Shown: one piece after another, positions 1 to 8,836 of the stretch
How the letters are laid out: the number at the start of each line of letters is the position of its first letter
How positions within the stretch are numbered: the first letter of the stretch is position 1
Source: an uncultured Ignavibacteriota bacterium
Lineage (GTDB): Bacteria; Bacteroidota; Ignavibacteria; Tepidaquicellales; Tepidaquicellaceae
Direction: 5' to 3'
Length of the DNA stretch: 52,982 nt
NCBI GenBank assembly: GCA_937915485.1
Contig: CALGII010000160.1
Coordinates: 1 to 52,982 of the forward strand
Notes under the pieces: model-generated
Seen by the model: the letters and a program-made list of their open reading frames with translations, nothing else
The model's database searches: none
Told to the model about the DNA's origin: nothing
Position numbers and translations under genes: made by a program

Positions 1-617
1 GATTCGAGATGCGCGAGTTCGAGAATCGAGTTAAGCGTGTTCAGAAGTCTCCTTGCTGAGGAATGAATATCGGATATCATAGACAGGTGTTCTTCGTTAG
101 AAAGTTCCTCCTTAAGAATATCCGAGAATCCGAGAATTGCGCTCATAGGTGTTCTGAATTCGTGGCTCATATTCGCGATAAGAGCGGTTTTCATTCTGTT
201 AGCCTCTTCGCTTTTTTCCCTTGCTTCGATTGTTTTCGAAATGTCGTTATAAATGACGAGTACGCCGTCTTCCTTGTTTTCTATTTTGACGGGGAGACCG
301 AGGGCGGAGACCCATATAATTTTTCCGTTCTTGCTTTTTCTTTTGGTGTCCTTTCTAACAACCATTCTGCTGAGAGCGTTTCTGGACAGTTCCATCGCCT
401 CCTCGATGTGTTCATCAGGAACTATGAAACGGTTAATATCCTTGGATTTGATTTCCTCGAAGGAATAGTTGAAAAGATTAACGAACGACTCGTTGACGTG
501 AATTACCTCATTCTTCCTGTTTAGCACGACAATAGCGTCCTGTGATTTGTCGTAATGCTGCGCTGAAAAAGACGTGTTTACGGACACTTTCCTGAGATCC
601 ATTTCCCTATCGACCAT
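1..617 (-). CDS. PAS-domain sensor histidine kinase (3' part cut by window edge)
   Basis: On the minus strand an ATG at 617 opens a frame that runs about 205 codons to the window edge without a stop. Residues ~20-130 look like a PAS sensor fold, including the stretches VLNRKNEVIHVNESF and YSFEEIKSKD. A short linker follows, then the HisKA H-box NMSHEFRTPM with the phospho-acceptor His near residue 152. The N terminus has no membrane segment, so as far as it can be seen this is a soluble sensor kinase. The ATP-binding domain must lie outside the window. The signal is unknown; PAS domains bind small ligands or cofactors. There is no clear Shine-Dalgarno before the ATG, and an inverted repeat lies 14 nt upstream of it. 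The family call is secure, the specificity is not. Confidence 0.88.
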   Translation of the reverse strand, partial: MVDREMDLRKVSVNTSFSAQHYDKSQDAIVVLNRKNEVIHVNESFVNLFNYSFEEIKSKDINRFIVPDEHIEEAMELSRNALSRMVVRKDTKRKSKNGKIIWVSALGLPVKIENKEDGVLVIYNDISKTIEAREKSEEANRMKTALIANMSHEFRTPMSAILGFSDILKEELSNEEHLSMISDIHSSARRLLNTLNSILELAHLE

Positions 618-630
618 AATAATTTTTTGA

Positions 631-668
631 TTTAACAGATACAGAATTACCCTATTCTTTCTGTTAAA
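631..668. promoter_or_regulatory. Inverted repeat upstream of the histidine kinase
   Basis: TTTAACAG at 631-638 is matched exactly by CTGTTAAA at 661-668. Inside, AGAAT (643-647) pairs with ATTCT (654-658). On the minus strand it lies 14 nt before the kinase ATG, with no T-run after it, so it is not a terminator. It could be an operator or a leader hairpin. The rest of the 618-834 gap shows nothing I can name. Confidence 0.35.
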
Positions 669-834
669 ACTGAAGTGTCAGTAAAATCCTACCGGACACG
701 GTGTTCACCTTAACCGGCAATTATGATAAATCCGGGAATGAATTGTTTCCCCTAATTCGATTTCCAAAAGTATCTCCTGCTTTCCCCCTGTACTTTTCTG
801 AATCTTCTAAAAATATTCCTTTTCTTTGAACTTT

Positions 835-3708
835 TCAACTCAAATCCAAAATATTTTTCAAAAATTTTCCTGTGTGTGATTTCCCGCATTTTGAAATATC
901 TTCGGGTGTTCCTTCGGCAACGGTGTAACCTCCTTCGTCTCCGGATTCGGGACCGAGGTCAATTATGAAATCCGCGTTCTTTATAACCTCGAGGTTATGT
1001 TCGATAACAAGAACGGAATTTCCGCGTCTGATAAGGGCTTCGAAGCATTTTAACAGTTTGGAAATATCGTAATAATGAAGTCCCGTCGTCGGTTCGTCAA
1101 ATATAAAGAGTGTATTTGACGACTTAATCTGATTCGCGAGATGATAGGCGAGTTTAACGCGTTGTGATTCGCCTCCGGAAAGCGAAGTACCGGATTGTCC
1201 GAGTTTGATGTAGCCGAGCCCTACGTCATCGAGGAGTTTCAGTTTCTTAATAATTTTCGGATAAGGCTTAAAGAATTTAATTGCCGACGCCACGGTCATT
1301 TCGAGGACCTCGTAAATATTTTTCCCGTGACCGTTGTTGCCCTGAATTTTCACTTCAAGCGTATCGGCTTTGTATCTTTTTCCGGAGCAGGATTCGCATT
1401 CAAGAAAGATGTCGGCCATGAACTGCATTTCAATTTTAATAACGCCTGCGCCCTCGCAGGTTTCGCACCTACCGCCGGGAACGTTGAAAGAAAAGGTTCC
1501 GCTGTCGAAATTTTTTCTTTTAGAGTATGGCGTCGAGGCAAATGCCTCGCGAATGTCGTCAAACGCTTTTATGTACGTTACCGGGTTGCTTCGAATGCTC
1601 TTGCCTATTTGCGATTGGTCAATAAGTTCAACAGTCTCGAGATGTTCGGCGCCTTCGATTTTGTCATGTTCGCCGATTCTGTCTTCGTAATAGCCTTCGA
1701 GTTTTTTCTTCAGACCCGCGTAAAGGATATTATTCACGAGAGTCGATTTCCCGGAACCGCTCACGCCGGTAATGCAGGTCAATGTATTGAGAGGAATCCG
1801 GACATCGATGTTCTTCAGGTTGTTTTCCCGAGCGCCCTTTATAATAATGAATTTATAGTCCGAATCGATTTGTTTTGCATCTCTGTTTAGTTCAACGCCG
1901 TTTCTTCCGTTAATATACTTAGCCGTAAGGGATTTAGTGTCTGCGAGCAACTCGCCGTATGAACCCTGAAACACTATCTCTCCGCCGTTTTCGCCCGCGA
2001 GCGGACCGATATCGACTATTTCATCCGCATCTTTCATCATATCTTTATCGTGTTCAACGACAAGCACGGAATTACCGATATCGCGCAGAGATTTCATAAT
2101 ATTAATCAGTTTCTCGTTATCGCGCGGATGCAATCCTACTGAAGGCTCGTCGAGAACATAAATGGAGCCAACGAGGGATGAGCCGAGCGATGTTGCCAGA
2201 TTTATTCTTTGAGCTTCGCCGCCGGATAATGTTGAAGAAAGCCTGTCAAGCGTAAGGTACGTTAGACCGACATCAACGAGAAATTTAAGCCTCGAAATGA
2301 TTTCATCGAGGACTCTTTCCGAGACTTTTGCTTTGTACGAATCGAATTTAAGTCCTGTAAAAAATCCATAGGCTTCGTTGATTTTCATACTCACTACATC
2401 GGCGATGTTTTTCTCTCCGATCTTCACGAAGAGGGCTTCTTTTCTGAGACGGGCGCCTCCGCATTCGCCGCAGGTCGTGTAAGCCCGATACCTGTTCAGC
2501 AGCACTCTGTAATGCAGTTTGTACATAGCCTCCCTTTCGACCATCTTGAAAAACCTGTAAATTCCGCCGTATTTATTGCCGCCCTTAAAGACGAAATCGA
2601 GAGACGATTGATTTAACTTTCTGAAGGGGATATTAACGTCGACGCTGTAATTATCAGATTCGAGCAACAAATCAGTAAGGTGTTTCGAGTGCTTCGGAGT
2701 CGAGAAGGGAACAATGGCATTATTTACTATTGATTTGTTCTTGTCCGGTATAACGAGGTCCATATCTATGTCCATTGTACGTCCGAATCCCTGGCACTTC
2801 TTACACGCGCCAAAAGGATTGTTGAACGAAAATAGTCTTGGTTCAGGCTCCTCGAAAGTAATTCCGTCGCATTCAAAAAATTTACTGAATTGTCTGTCTG
2901 AAAAACTCTCGCCCGAAAAAATCCGCACGGTCAGGTAACCGTTCCCTTCGATGAATGCCGATTCAAGAGAATCGGTAAGCCTGCTTACATTTTCGGTATC
3001 GCCGGGATTGAAATTCAATCTATCAATAATTATGTAAAGAGGAGAATCTTTTAAAGGCTTAAGAATATCAGCAGGTGTCTTTTCCGAAATATCGTTAATA
3101 TCGTACGTGTTTGAATTTACGATTATTTTGTAGAAACCCTTCGCCCTTAAATTCGAAAAAAGGTCGTCCGGATTTGTAATACTTTCTTTAAGGATACCTG
3201 CAAGCACGAACAATTTTGTTTTTCCCGAAGCGGAAAGTTCTTCAATTATGGAGGCAGGGGAGTCTTTTCTGACCTGTTTCCCGCTTACAGGAGAGAATGT
3301 CTCACCCGCGCGGGCAAAAAGAAGTCTGAGGTAATCATAAATTTCCGTTACCGTTCCGACTGTCGATCGTGAGTTTCGCGATGTTGATTTCTGTTCAATC
3401 GCCATCGACGGAGCAAGTCCTGAAATGTAATCGACTTCGGGCTTGTTCATTTTTTCGAGAAACTGCCTTGCGTAAGACGAGAGACTTTCGACATATCTTC
3501 TCTGACCTTCGGCGTAAATGGTATCGAATACAAGCGACGATTTACCCGAGCCGCTGACTCCCGTAAAAACGACGAGTTTATACTTCGGGATATTGATGCT
3601 GATGTTCTTAAGATTGTGAACGCGCGCTCCTTTGATTACAATAAATTTTTTTGAGTCAGGCGATTCTGTGCTTTTTTTCTTTTTATATGTCTTTTTCTTC
3701 TCTTTCAA
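835..3708 (-). CDS. uvrA: Excinuclease ABC subunit UvrA
   Basis: UvrA is the damage-sensing ATPase of nucleotide excision repair; it loads UvrB onto lesions in the cytoplasm. At 957 residues it has normal family length. Two ABC ATPase modules are visible. The first has Walker A GVSGSGKSS near residue 50 and the signature LSGGEAQRINLA; the second has Walker A GVSGSGKST near residue 648 and LSGGESQRVKLA. Zinc-binding pairs appear as CKKCQGFG, CGECGGARL and CETCEGAG...CESC. The UvrA-typical stretch FNNPFGAC is present. The N terminus has a Lys-rich extension of about 20 residues (KEKKKTYKKKK) before the conserved IKGARVHNLKN, so the start could lie slightly downstream. It is a single gene with no neighbouring uvrB or uvrC. 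Confidence 0.98.
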   Translation of the reverse strand: MKEKKKTYKKKKSTESPDSKKFIVIKGARVHNLKNISINIPKYKLVVFTGVSGSGKSSLVFDTIYAEGQRRYVESLSSYARQFLEKMNKPEVDYISGLAPSMAIEQKSTSRNSRSTVGTVTEIYDYLRLLFARAGETFSPVSGKQVRKDSPASIIEELSASGKTKLFVLAGILKESITNPDDLFSNLRAKGFYKIIVNSNTYDINDISEKTPADILKPLKDSPLYIIIDRLNFNPGDTENVSRLTDSLESAFIEGNGYLTVRIFSGESFSDRQFSKFFECDGITFEEPEPRLFSFNNPFGACKKCQGFGRTMDIDMDLVIPDKNKSIVNNAIVPFSTPKHSKHLTDLLLESDNYSVDVNIPFRKLNQSSLDFVFKGGNKYGGIYRFFKMVEREAMYKLHYRVLLNRYRAYTTCGECGGARLRKEALFVKIGEKNIADVVSMKINEAYGFFTGLKFDSYKAKVSERVLDEIISRLKFLVDVGLTYLTLDRLSSTLSGGEAQRINLATSLGSSLVGSIYVLDEPSVGLHPRDNEKLINIMKSLRDIGNSVLVVEHDKDMMKDADEIVDIGPLAGENGGEIVFQGSYGELLADTKSLTAKYINGRNGVELNRDAKQIDSDYKFIIIKGARENNLKNIDVRIPLNTLTCITGVSGSGKSTLVNNILYAGLKKKLEGYYEDRIGEHDKIEGAEHLETVELIDQSQIGKSIRSNPVTYIKAFDDIREAFASTPYSKRKNFDSGTFSFNVPGGRCETCEGAGVIKIEMQFMADIFLECESCSGKRYKADTLEVKIQGNNGHGKNIYEVLEMTVASAIKFFKPYPKIIKKLKLLDDVGLGYIKLGQSGTSLSGGESQRVKLAYHLANQIKSSNTLFIFDEPTTGLHYYDISKLLKCFEALIRRGNSVLVIEHNLEVIKNADFIIDLGPESGDEGGYTVAEGTPEDISKCGKSHTGKFLKNILDLS

Positions 3709-3798
3709 ATCAATTTTCGGCTAACACAGAAATTAGTTTGAATGCGGAGATAATGAAAGTCAAAAAGTAATAAATTTCACAGGTCGGATGTATTTGCG

Positions 3799-3890
3799 AA
3801 GCACAGAAACACAAATTGTTTTTCACCATAACTCGGCCGAGAGTCCCCTGAAAAGCGGGAGACTCTCGGGGACGATGTGAAGAAGTGCTT
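3799..3890. other. Nested-stem structured intergenic element
   Basis: The 317-bp gap 3709-4025 between divergent uvrA and a lipoprotein gene holds three nested inverted repeats. The outer stem is AAGCAC (3799-3804) with GTGCTT (3885-3890). The middle stem is TTCACcAT (3822-3829) with ATGTGAA (3875-3881). The inner stem is CCGAGAGTC (3837-3845) with GACTCTCGG (3861-3869), and CCC/GGG can pair inside it. On the plus strand the outer stem runs into TTTTT. The element is stable enough to be a small RNA, a leader or a regulatory cruciform; I could not match it to a known RNA family. The rest of the gap is AT-rich and has no credible gene. Confidence 0.45.
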
Positions 3891-4025
3891 TTTGAGAGTT
3901 TCTTGAGGGGCGGGGACAACCGCTGATATACTGTAGTGAAATCCAGCCAAAATTTATGGAATTGTGTTTCGTAAACTGCTAATATTTGTTAATTTGCAGG
4001 AGAAGAAAATTTAAACTACTAAAAA

Positions 4026-4709
4026 ATGAGAATTAAAAATATCTTACTACTTTTTATTTGCGCCGTGTTGATCCTGCAACTTACCTCCTGTCTTGAATTT
4101 GAACGGAACATAAAGATAAATCCCGACGGCAGCGGTTCGGAGAAGCAGAGGATTAACATTGACAGGTCATTTTACGATATGATGATAATGCTTGTCAGTT
4201 CGCTGGATTCCGGAAAGACGAAAGGGATACGGGATTCATTGTACAATCACGATGATTTCGTTAAAAAGATACGCACGGACTTTGAAAACACTCCCGGAGT
4301 TACTCTCAATAATGTCGAAGGCGTGACAAATTCCGATTCGTCGACATCATACTTCATCGATTACAACTTCAATACGATAAAAATGTTGGGCAAGATGACA
4401 AGTACGAATCCGGAAGGTCTTGGCGAAGACGCATCGAAGACGGAAGTTATTTGGGAAGATAAAGGCAAAGAAATATACTTCCGCATCAAGTACATACCAA
4501 AGGACGAAAACGGTCAAAATAACACAGGCAAAGATATGGCTTATATGTTTGAAGGCAAGAAAATGAAAATTAATGTCGAATTTCCGTACGAAATAAAGTC
4601 CTGCAATGCCGCGGATTACTCGGGCAATACAGGTCACTGGGTAATAGGGATGAAGGAACTTAGCGAAGATTCATCGCTTCTGATGCTTGAAGCGGTACTA
4701 AAGAAATAG
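4026..4709 (+). CDS. Hypothetical lipoprotein
   Basis: I do not recognise a named family. The N terminus is a lipoprotein signal: two basic residues, a hydrophobic stretch and the lipobox LTSC, with the lipidated Cys at residue 22. The mature part of about 205 residues begins with a segment typical of envelope lipoproteins (LEFERNIKINPDGSG) and is predicted to be soluble and rich in beta-strand, with no further membrane segment. A surface or periplasmic lipoprotein is the most that can be said. An AGGAG at 3998-4002 is too far (about 24 nt) to serve as a normal ribosome site. The gene converges on the amidohydrolase with only 2 nt between the two stop codons. Confidence 0.75.
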   Translation: MRIKNILLLFICAVLILQLTSCLEFERNIKINPDGSGSEKQRINIDRSFYDMMIMLVSSLDSGKTKGIRDSLYNHDDFVKKIRTDFENTPGVTLNNVEGVTNSDSSTSYFIDYNFNTIKMLGKMTSTNPEGLGEDASKTEVIWEDKGKEIYFRIKYIPKDENGQNNTGKDMAYMFEGKKMKINVEFPYEIKSCNAADYSGNTGHWVIGMKELSEDSSLLMLEAVLKK

Positions 4710-4711
4710 AA

Positions 4712-6280
4712 CTATTTTTCATAAACGATTTTACCGTCGAGGAAAGTTTTTTCCACGACGGTATTTTTTATTTCCGCGGGTGAACATTCGAAAGGATTTC
4801 TGTCGAGAATAATAACATCCGCGTTCTTGCCTTCGGCTATGGAACCCGTCTTTCTTTCAGAGTATGAAGCATACGCGTTATTAATTGTATAGGCCTCAAG
4901 GCAGGTAATCAGGTCGAGCGAGTATTGAGTATTGAAACCATCCGGAAAACCGTTCGCTTTTCTCGTCATCGCGTAGTAAATGTTGTCGAACGGATTAACA
5001 GGCACTACGGGAAAGTCAGTACCGAAGCAGAGCCTGACGTTTTTGTCCGAAAGTTTTTTAAAGACGTGTGTGGTTTCGGGGCGGGCGAGTTTCGCAACGG
5101 CGACTTTGGCGTCGAAAAATATATGGGCGGGCTGTACCGACGCGATTATGCCGAGTTTAGAAAATCTGTCTACGTCCTTATCGGCGATGTGCTGTGCGTG
5201 TTCAATTCTGAATCTCCGGTTCTTGCTGCCGTTCCTTTCTCCGAGGTATTCCACGAAATCAAGCACTTCCGAAACCGCGAGGTCTCCGATGGCGTGAACG
5301 ACAATCTGAAAGCCCGCTTTATCAATCAGGCTGCCGATTTCATTGAATTGTCCGTTCGTTACCATTTCGGTTCTCATACCGTTATCCGATGTGCCTTTAT
5401 AAGTATTGTAAAACAATGCAGCGCAACTCGAAAGCGAGCCGTCGTAGAAAGCCTTGAATCCGCCGAAGCGGATATAGTCTTTATAAGCGGCAAATTCCTG
5501 CTTGTAGGCACTGATTTTTCCGAACTCGCTGAACGGCACTACCGAGTTTATTCTCAATGCGAGTCTGTTTTCCGAGTATAAGGGCAAGTAAACATCGAGG
5601 TCTTCACGCCAGGAAATGTCCGTTACGGAAGTAATTCCGAAAGAGTGAAGCCTGAGGATTTCGTCCAGCAGGATTTTTTGTTTTTCAACGGGAGACTTTT
5701 CAGGAATGAATTTCAGCGCGAAATACATCGCGCGTTCTTTCAATTCGCCCGTGATTACATCCTTTGAATCGGTAATAAGTTCTTCGGGAAGAAAATCTCC
5801 TTTTCTGCTTTCAATTCCAATCACTTTCAACGCCAATGTGTTGCATATTACTGAATGAAGATCCGTTCTGAATATAACAGCCGGAATATCAGGGCAGATG
5901 TCGTCGAGCAGATATTTGTTCACCTCAAAGTTCTCGGTGAAATTCGTTTCGGAGAAGTAACCGCCTACTATCCAGCCGCCTTTTCCGATTATTGCTTTAT
6001 AACCGAGTATATTCTTCCTGAAATCCTCTCCGGTTGCGGCATAACGGAGGTCAACTTCGTTATTCACCATCGCTCCCTTGAACAAATGGACGTGTCCGTC
6101 GGAGAAAGCCGGCATTACAAATTTTCCCTTAAGGTCAATAGATGTATCGTACTTTATTTTACCTTGCGAAACCGATTTCCCTACAAAAATAATTTTTCCC
6201 GATTCGTCATCGAATCCGACGGATTCGGCGAAATACTTTTTACCGAGCCATATTTTTCCGTTATACAAGAGAATTTTCAT
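4712..6280 (-). CDS. Metal-dependent amidohydrolase (YtcJ-like, amidohydrolase family 3)
   Basis: A hydrolase of the amidohydrolase superfamily, 522 residues, resembling the YtcJ group. Metal-site landmarks are visible in order: SDGHVHLF (the HxH pair), HAIGD, RIEHAQHI and the late Asp in FGTDFPVVP. The C-terminal beta segment GSIAEGKNADVIILDRNPF is typical. No signal peptide is present, so it should be cytoplasmic. The substrate is unknown; relatives act on amides, ureas or cyclic amides. The ATG at 6280 lies directly behind the T-run of the upstream gene's terminator, without a Shine-Dalgarno, so expression must rely on read-through or a promoter that I cannot see. Confidence 0.9.
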   Translation of the reverse strand: MKILLYNGKIWLGKKYFAESVGFDDESGKIIFVGKSVSQGKIKYDTSIDLKGKFVMPAFSDGHVHLFKGAMVNNEVDLRYAATGEDFRKNILGYKAIIGKGGWIVGGYFSETNFTENFEVNKYLLDDICPDIPAVIFRTDLHSVICNTLALKVIGIESRKGDFLPEELITDSKDVITGELKERAMYFALKFIPEKSPVEKQKILLDEILRLHSFGITSVTDISWREDLDVYLPLYSENRLALRINSVVPFSEFGKISAYKQEFAAYKDYIRFGGFKAFYDGSLSSCAALFYNTYKGTSDNGMRTEMVTNGQFNEIGSLIDKAGFQIVVHAIGDLAVSEVLDFVEYLGERNGSKNRRFRIEHAQHIADKDVDRFSKLGIIASVQPAHIFFDAKVAVAKLARPETTHVFKKLSDKNVRLCFGTDFPVVPVNPFDNIYYAMTRKANGFPDGFNTQYSLDLITCLEAYTINNAYASYSERKTGSIAEGKNADVIILDRNPFECSPAEIKNTVVEKTFLDGKIVYEK

Positions 6281-6307
6281 AAGAAAAAAAAGGGGGCGAA
6301 GCCCCCT
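6281..6307 (-). terminator. Rho-independent terminator after the BNR T9SS gene
   Basis: On the minus strand AGGGGGC and GCCCCCT form a 7-bp GC stem with a 3-nt loop (TTC), followed by TTTTTTTTCTT. It begins 5 nt after the stop codon of the BNR protein. The T-run ends at the first base before the amidohydrolase ATG. Confidence 0.92.
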
Positions 6308-6311
6308 ATTG

Positions 6312-8759
6312 TTATTTAATCAATGACAGACGTTTCGTTTGCGTGAAGTTCTTCGCGGTAAGTTTATAGAAATAAATTCCGCTTGTCAGATTATCTCCTC
6401 TGAACGTTACTTCGTATGTACCCGGTTTAAGTTCCTTGTTCACAAGGTTTGAGACCTCGCGCCCGAGCATGTCAAATACTTTTAGTGAAACGAAACCTGT
6501 TTCTTTTACTCCGAAACTGATTCTTGTAGCAGGGTTGAACGGATTCGGATAATTCTGGCTCAAGTAGAAGTTATCGGGAATTTTTTCCGAATAGTTAGTA
6601 ATTCCGATGGGACCGTTGAGTTCCCAGGTGCCCCTTCCGTGAGTGCCGACTCTAAGTTTACCGGAAGCCTGATTGTAATCAAGATGCATCGCGATTGTAT
6701 TCGGAAGACCTGTGGCAATTTCAATCCAGTTTGTTCCGTTATTGGTCGTCGTGAAGACGCCGACATCCGTGCCGACAACAATCAGGTTTGTGGAATGACC
6801 CGGATAATAGAACATTCCGTCATCCACAGCCGTTTCAGGAAGATTGCCGGTCAGGCTGACCCAACTGACTCCTCCGTTCGTAGTCTTGTGCACTCTATTG
6901 CCGGTAGTGCTTGACATTGTTACAAGGCAAACAAGATTGGAATCAGGGTGAACGCTGATGCTTGTAATAGTTTTGCTGGGAAGACCTGTATTAGCGTTTG
7001 TAAATGTATAACCGCCGTCGGTTGACCTGAAGAATACGGAACCGTACGCTGCATAGATATATTTGGGTTTAGTTCTGCTGATAGCCATTTGCGACACAGA
7101 GCCTCCGAATACGGCGCCGGAAATCGAGAACCAGGACGCACCCATATCCGTAGTTTTAAATATGTTTTGTCTTGCGGTATAAAATATTTCGACGGAATCA
7201 GGATGTGCAATGAGAGGAGCAACCCAGGCGCCTGTTCCTGAAAGTCCTGACGTCGCGCCGTTCCATGATTCGCCGTTATTGACAGACCTCCTTACGCCGT
7301 TATTTTGCGTTTCCCCCAGAACGTAATTAGAATTTTTCGGATGGAAGCATACTTCGCCGCCGTCACCTCCGAACGCAGCAGTCCAGTTTATCGTTCCCTT
7401 AGTGCGCTGCGTACCGTTATCCTGAGTACCGCCCGCAAGGTGAGACGCGTTATTCGGGTCGGAAGTCATTCTGTAAAACTGAGTTATCGAAAGACCCGCG
7501 TTTCTATTAAGCCATGTAGTGCCCTGATTTGAAGAATACCATACGCCGCCGTCGTTAACGCAGTAGAGAATGTTAGCGTTAGTAGGATGGAAATCCATAT
7601 TGTGGTTATCAACGTGGACATTTCCTCCTGAATACCCGTTCGTAACGTTTAGGAATGTATTTCCGTCGGTTGTTCTCCAAACATCTATGGAGCCGACAAA
7701 CGCGACGTTTGGATTAATAGGGCTCACATGCATATAGAAGTCATACCATGCTTGTCCTCCTTCAAAGTTAGTTGCCGCGGAAATTTGCGTAAAACTGGTT
7801 CCGGAGTTTGTCGATTTGTAAACCTTAATAGTGCCGCCGGTATAAACAGAGGCATAAAGCACTGTCGGCTGCGCTTTGCAGATTGCAATATGGTTTCTTG
7901 TACCCATAGCAACGGGAAACGTACCCGCTGTGAAAGTGGTGCCACCGTCAGTCGATATTTTGTAACCGCTTCCTGATCCAATAATATAAACCTTGGTTCC
8001 GTCGGGAGAGAAAACAACATCATCGCAGCGTCCGCTAACGGCTGTTGTCCAGGTAACGCCGGCGTCAGTAGATTTGACGAGTCCGGATGTACCAATAGCT
8101 GCCAGAAGGTAATTTGAATTACCCGGTTTTATCACAATTCGTGAAAAATAAGAACTTACCGGCAGTCCCGTCTTGTAATTAGTCCAGTTGTTTCCTCCGT
8201 TCGTGGATTTGAGGAGTCCTTTACCTGAGTATGAAGCGCCGCTATAAGTTGCTTCACCGGTGCCGTAATAAATAATATTCGTGTTAACCGGATCGATAGC
8301 CAGCGCGCCAGATGAAAGCGTTACTTCAAAATCCGTCTTAGGAGTCCAATTGAGACCTCCGTTCGTGGATTTCCAAACACCACCGTATGCGGCGCCGATA
8401 TAAATCGTATTAGTATTTATCGGATCAATTTTTATAGTGACCACTCTGCCTGAAATATTCCCGTAATCGAAATAATAACCCGGTGTCGGACCGATGTTAG
8501 TCCAGTAAGAAGCGGTCGGAGCCATGTAGTAACCGTTCTGTTTTCTGAGTTCTTCCCTTTGTCTGTACGCTTTTTCGTAAGCGCCTTCAGGAATGAAACT
8601 CTCAGGATACATTCTCTGCTCATAAAACCATTTTTCCCTGTTGAAAGGTACGGATGATTTCGTGATCTCATCCGCATTATCGTAAGGGCTTCTGAATTCC
8701 TGCGCGGTCAGAAACAGCGGTGATGAGATGAACAGTAAAAGATAAAATAACTTTCTCAT
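6312..8759 (-). CDS. Secreted BNR-repeat (sortilin/VPS10-like) protein with T9SS sorting domain
   Basis: An exported 815-residue protein. It has a signal peptide ending near residue 19 (LFLTAQ), then a beta-propeller region with about twelve Asp-box (BNR) motifs of the form STNGGxxW, for example KSTNGGLNW, KSTDAGVTW, KTTDMGASW and TTTNNGTNW. The last ~75 residues are a T9SS type A sorting domain: NYPNPFNPATRISFGV, a middle LKVFDMLGREV strand and the terminal GIYFYKL...KRLSLIK. Such proteins cross the outer membrane by type IX secretion and are either released or anchored to the surface. The propeller may be a glycosidase-like or adhesive fold; no catalytic residues were identified. It is transcribed alone and divergently from the HD-domain gene. 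Confidence 0.9.
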   Translation of the reverse strand: MRKLFYLLLFISSPLFLTAQEFRSPYDNADEITKSSVPFNREKWFYEQRMYPESFIPEGAYEKAYRQREELRKQNGYYMAPTASYWTNIGPTPGYYFDYGNISGRVVTIKIDPINTNTIYIGAAYGGVWKSTNGGLNWTPKTDFEVTLSSGALAIDPVNTNIIYYGTGEATYSGASYSGKGLLKSTNGGNNWTNYKTGLPVSSYFSRIVIKPGNSNYLLAAIGTSGLVKSTDAGVTWTTAVSGRCDDVVFSPDGTKVYIIGSGSGYKISTDGGTTFTAGTFPVAMGTRNHIAICKAQPTVLYASVYTGGTIKVYKSTNSGTSFTQISAATNFEGGQAWYDFYMHVSPINPNVAFVGSIDVWRTTDGNTFLNVTNGYSGGNVHVDNHNMDFHPTNANILYCVNDGGVWYSSNQGTTWLNRNAGLSITQFYRMTSDPNNASHLAGGTQDNGTQRTKGTINWTAAFGGDGGEVCFHPKNSNYVLGETQNNGVRRSVNNGESWNGATSGLSGTGAWVAPLIAHPDSVEIFYTARQNIFKTTDMGASWFSISGAVFGGSVSQMAISRTKPKYIYAAYGSVFFRSTDGGYTFTNANTGLPSKTITSISVHPDSNLVCLVTMSSTTGNRVHKTTNGGVSWVSLTGNLPETAVDDGMFYYPGHSTNLIVVGTDVGVFTTTNNGTNWIEIATGLPNTIAMHLDYNQASGKLRVGTHGRGTWELNGPIGITNYSEKIPDNFYLSQNYPNPFNPATRISFGVKETGFVSLKVFDMLGREVSNLVNKELKPGTYEVTFRGDNLTSGIYFYKLTAKNFTQTKRLSLIK

Positions 8760-8836
8760 TAAAATTAATTATATTTTTGAAAAATGAACATTAATTATAA
8801 AATTGAAATTTCTTTCAAAATTCCATAAACTTAAAT

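Noticed and set aside
63..524. Plus-strand open frame of 153 codons
   Set aside because: It lies antisense to the PAS-HisKA histidine kinase, which has clear motifs; codon content on the plus strand shows no family pattern.
1195..1890. Plus-strand open frame of 231 codons inside uvrA
   Set aside because: Antisense shadow of a strongly conserved gene, with no recognisable domain.
3710..3919. Minus-strand open frame of 69 codons upstream of uvrA
   Set aside because: It runs through the structured intergenic element, has no ribosome site and no conserved content.
4704..4717. Small palindrome AAATAG-AA-CTATTT formed by the two converging stop codons
   Set aside because: A 2-nt loop is too tight for a hairpin; it follows from both genes ending in TAG 2 nt apart.
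8764..8799. Direct repeat ATTAATTATA (8764-8773, 8790-8799) between divergent genes
   Set aside because: Very AT-rich, ten bases, and expected by chance in this kind of sequence; not enough to call an operator.
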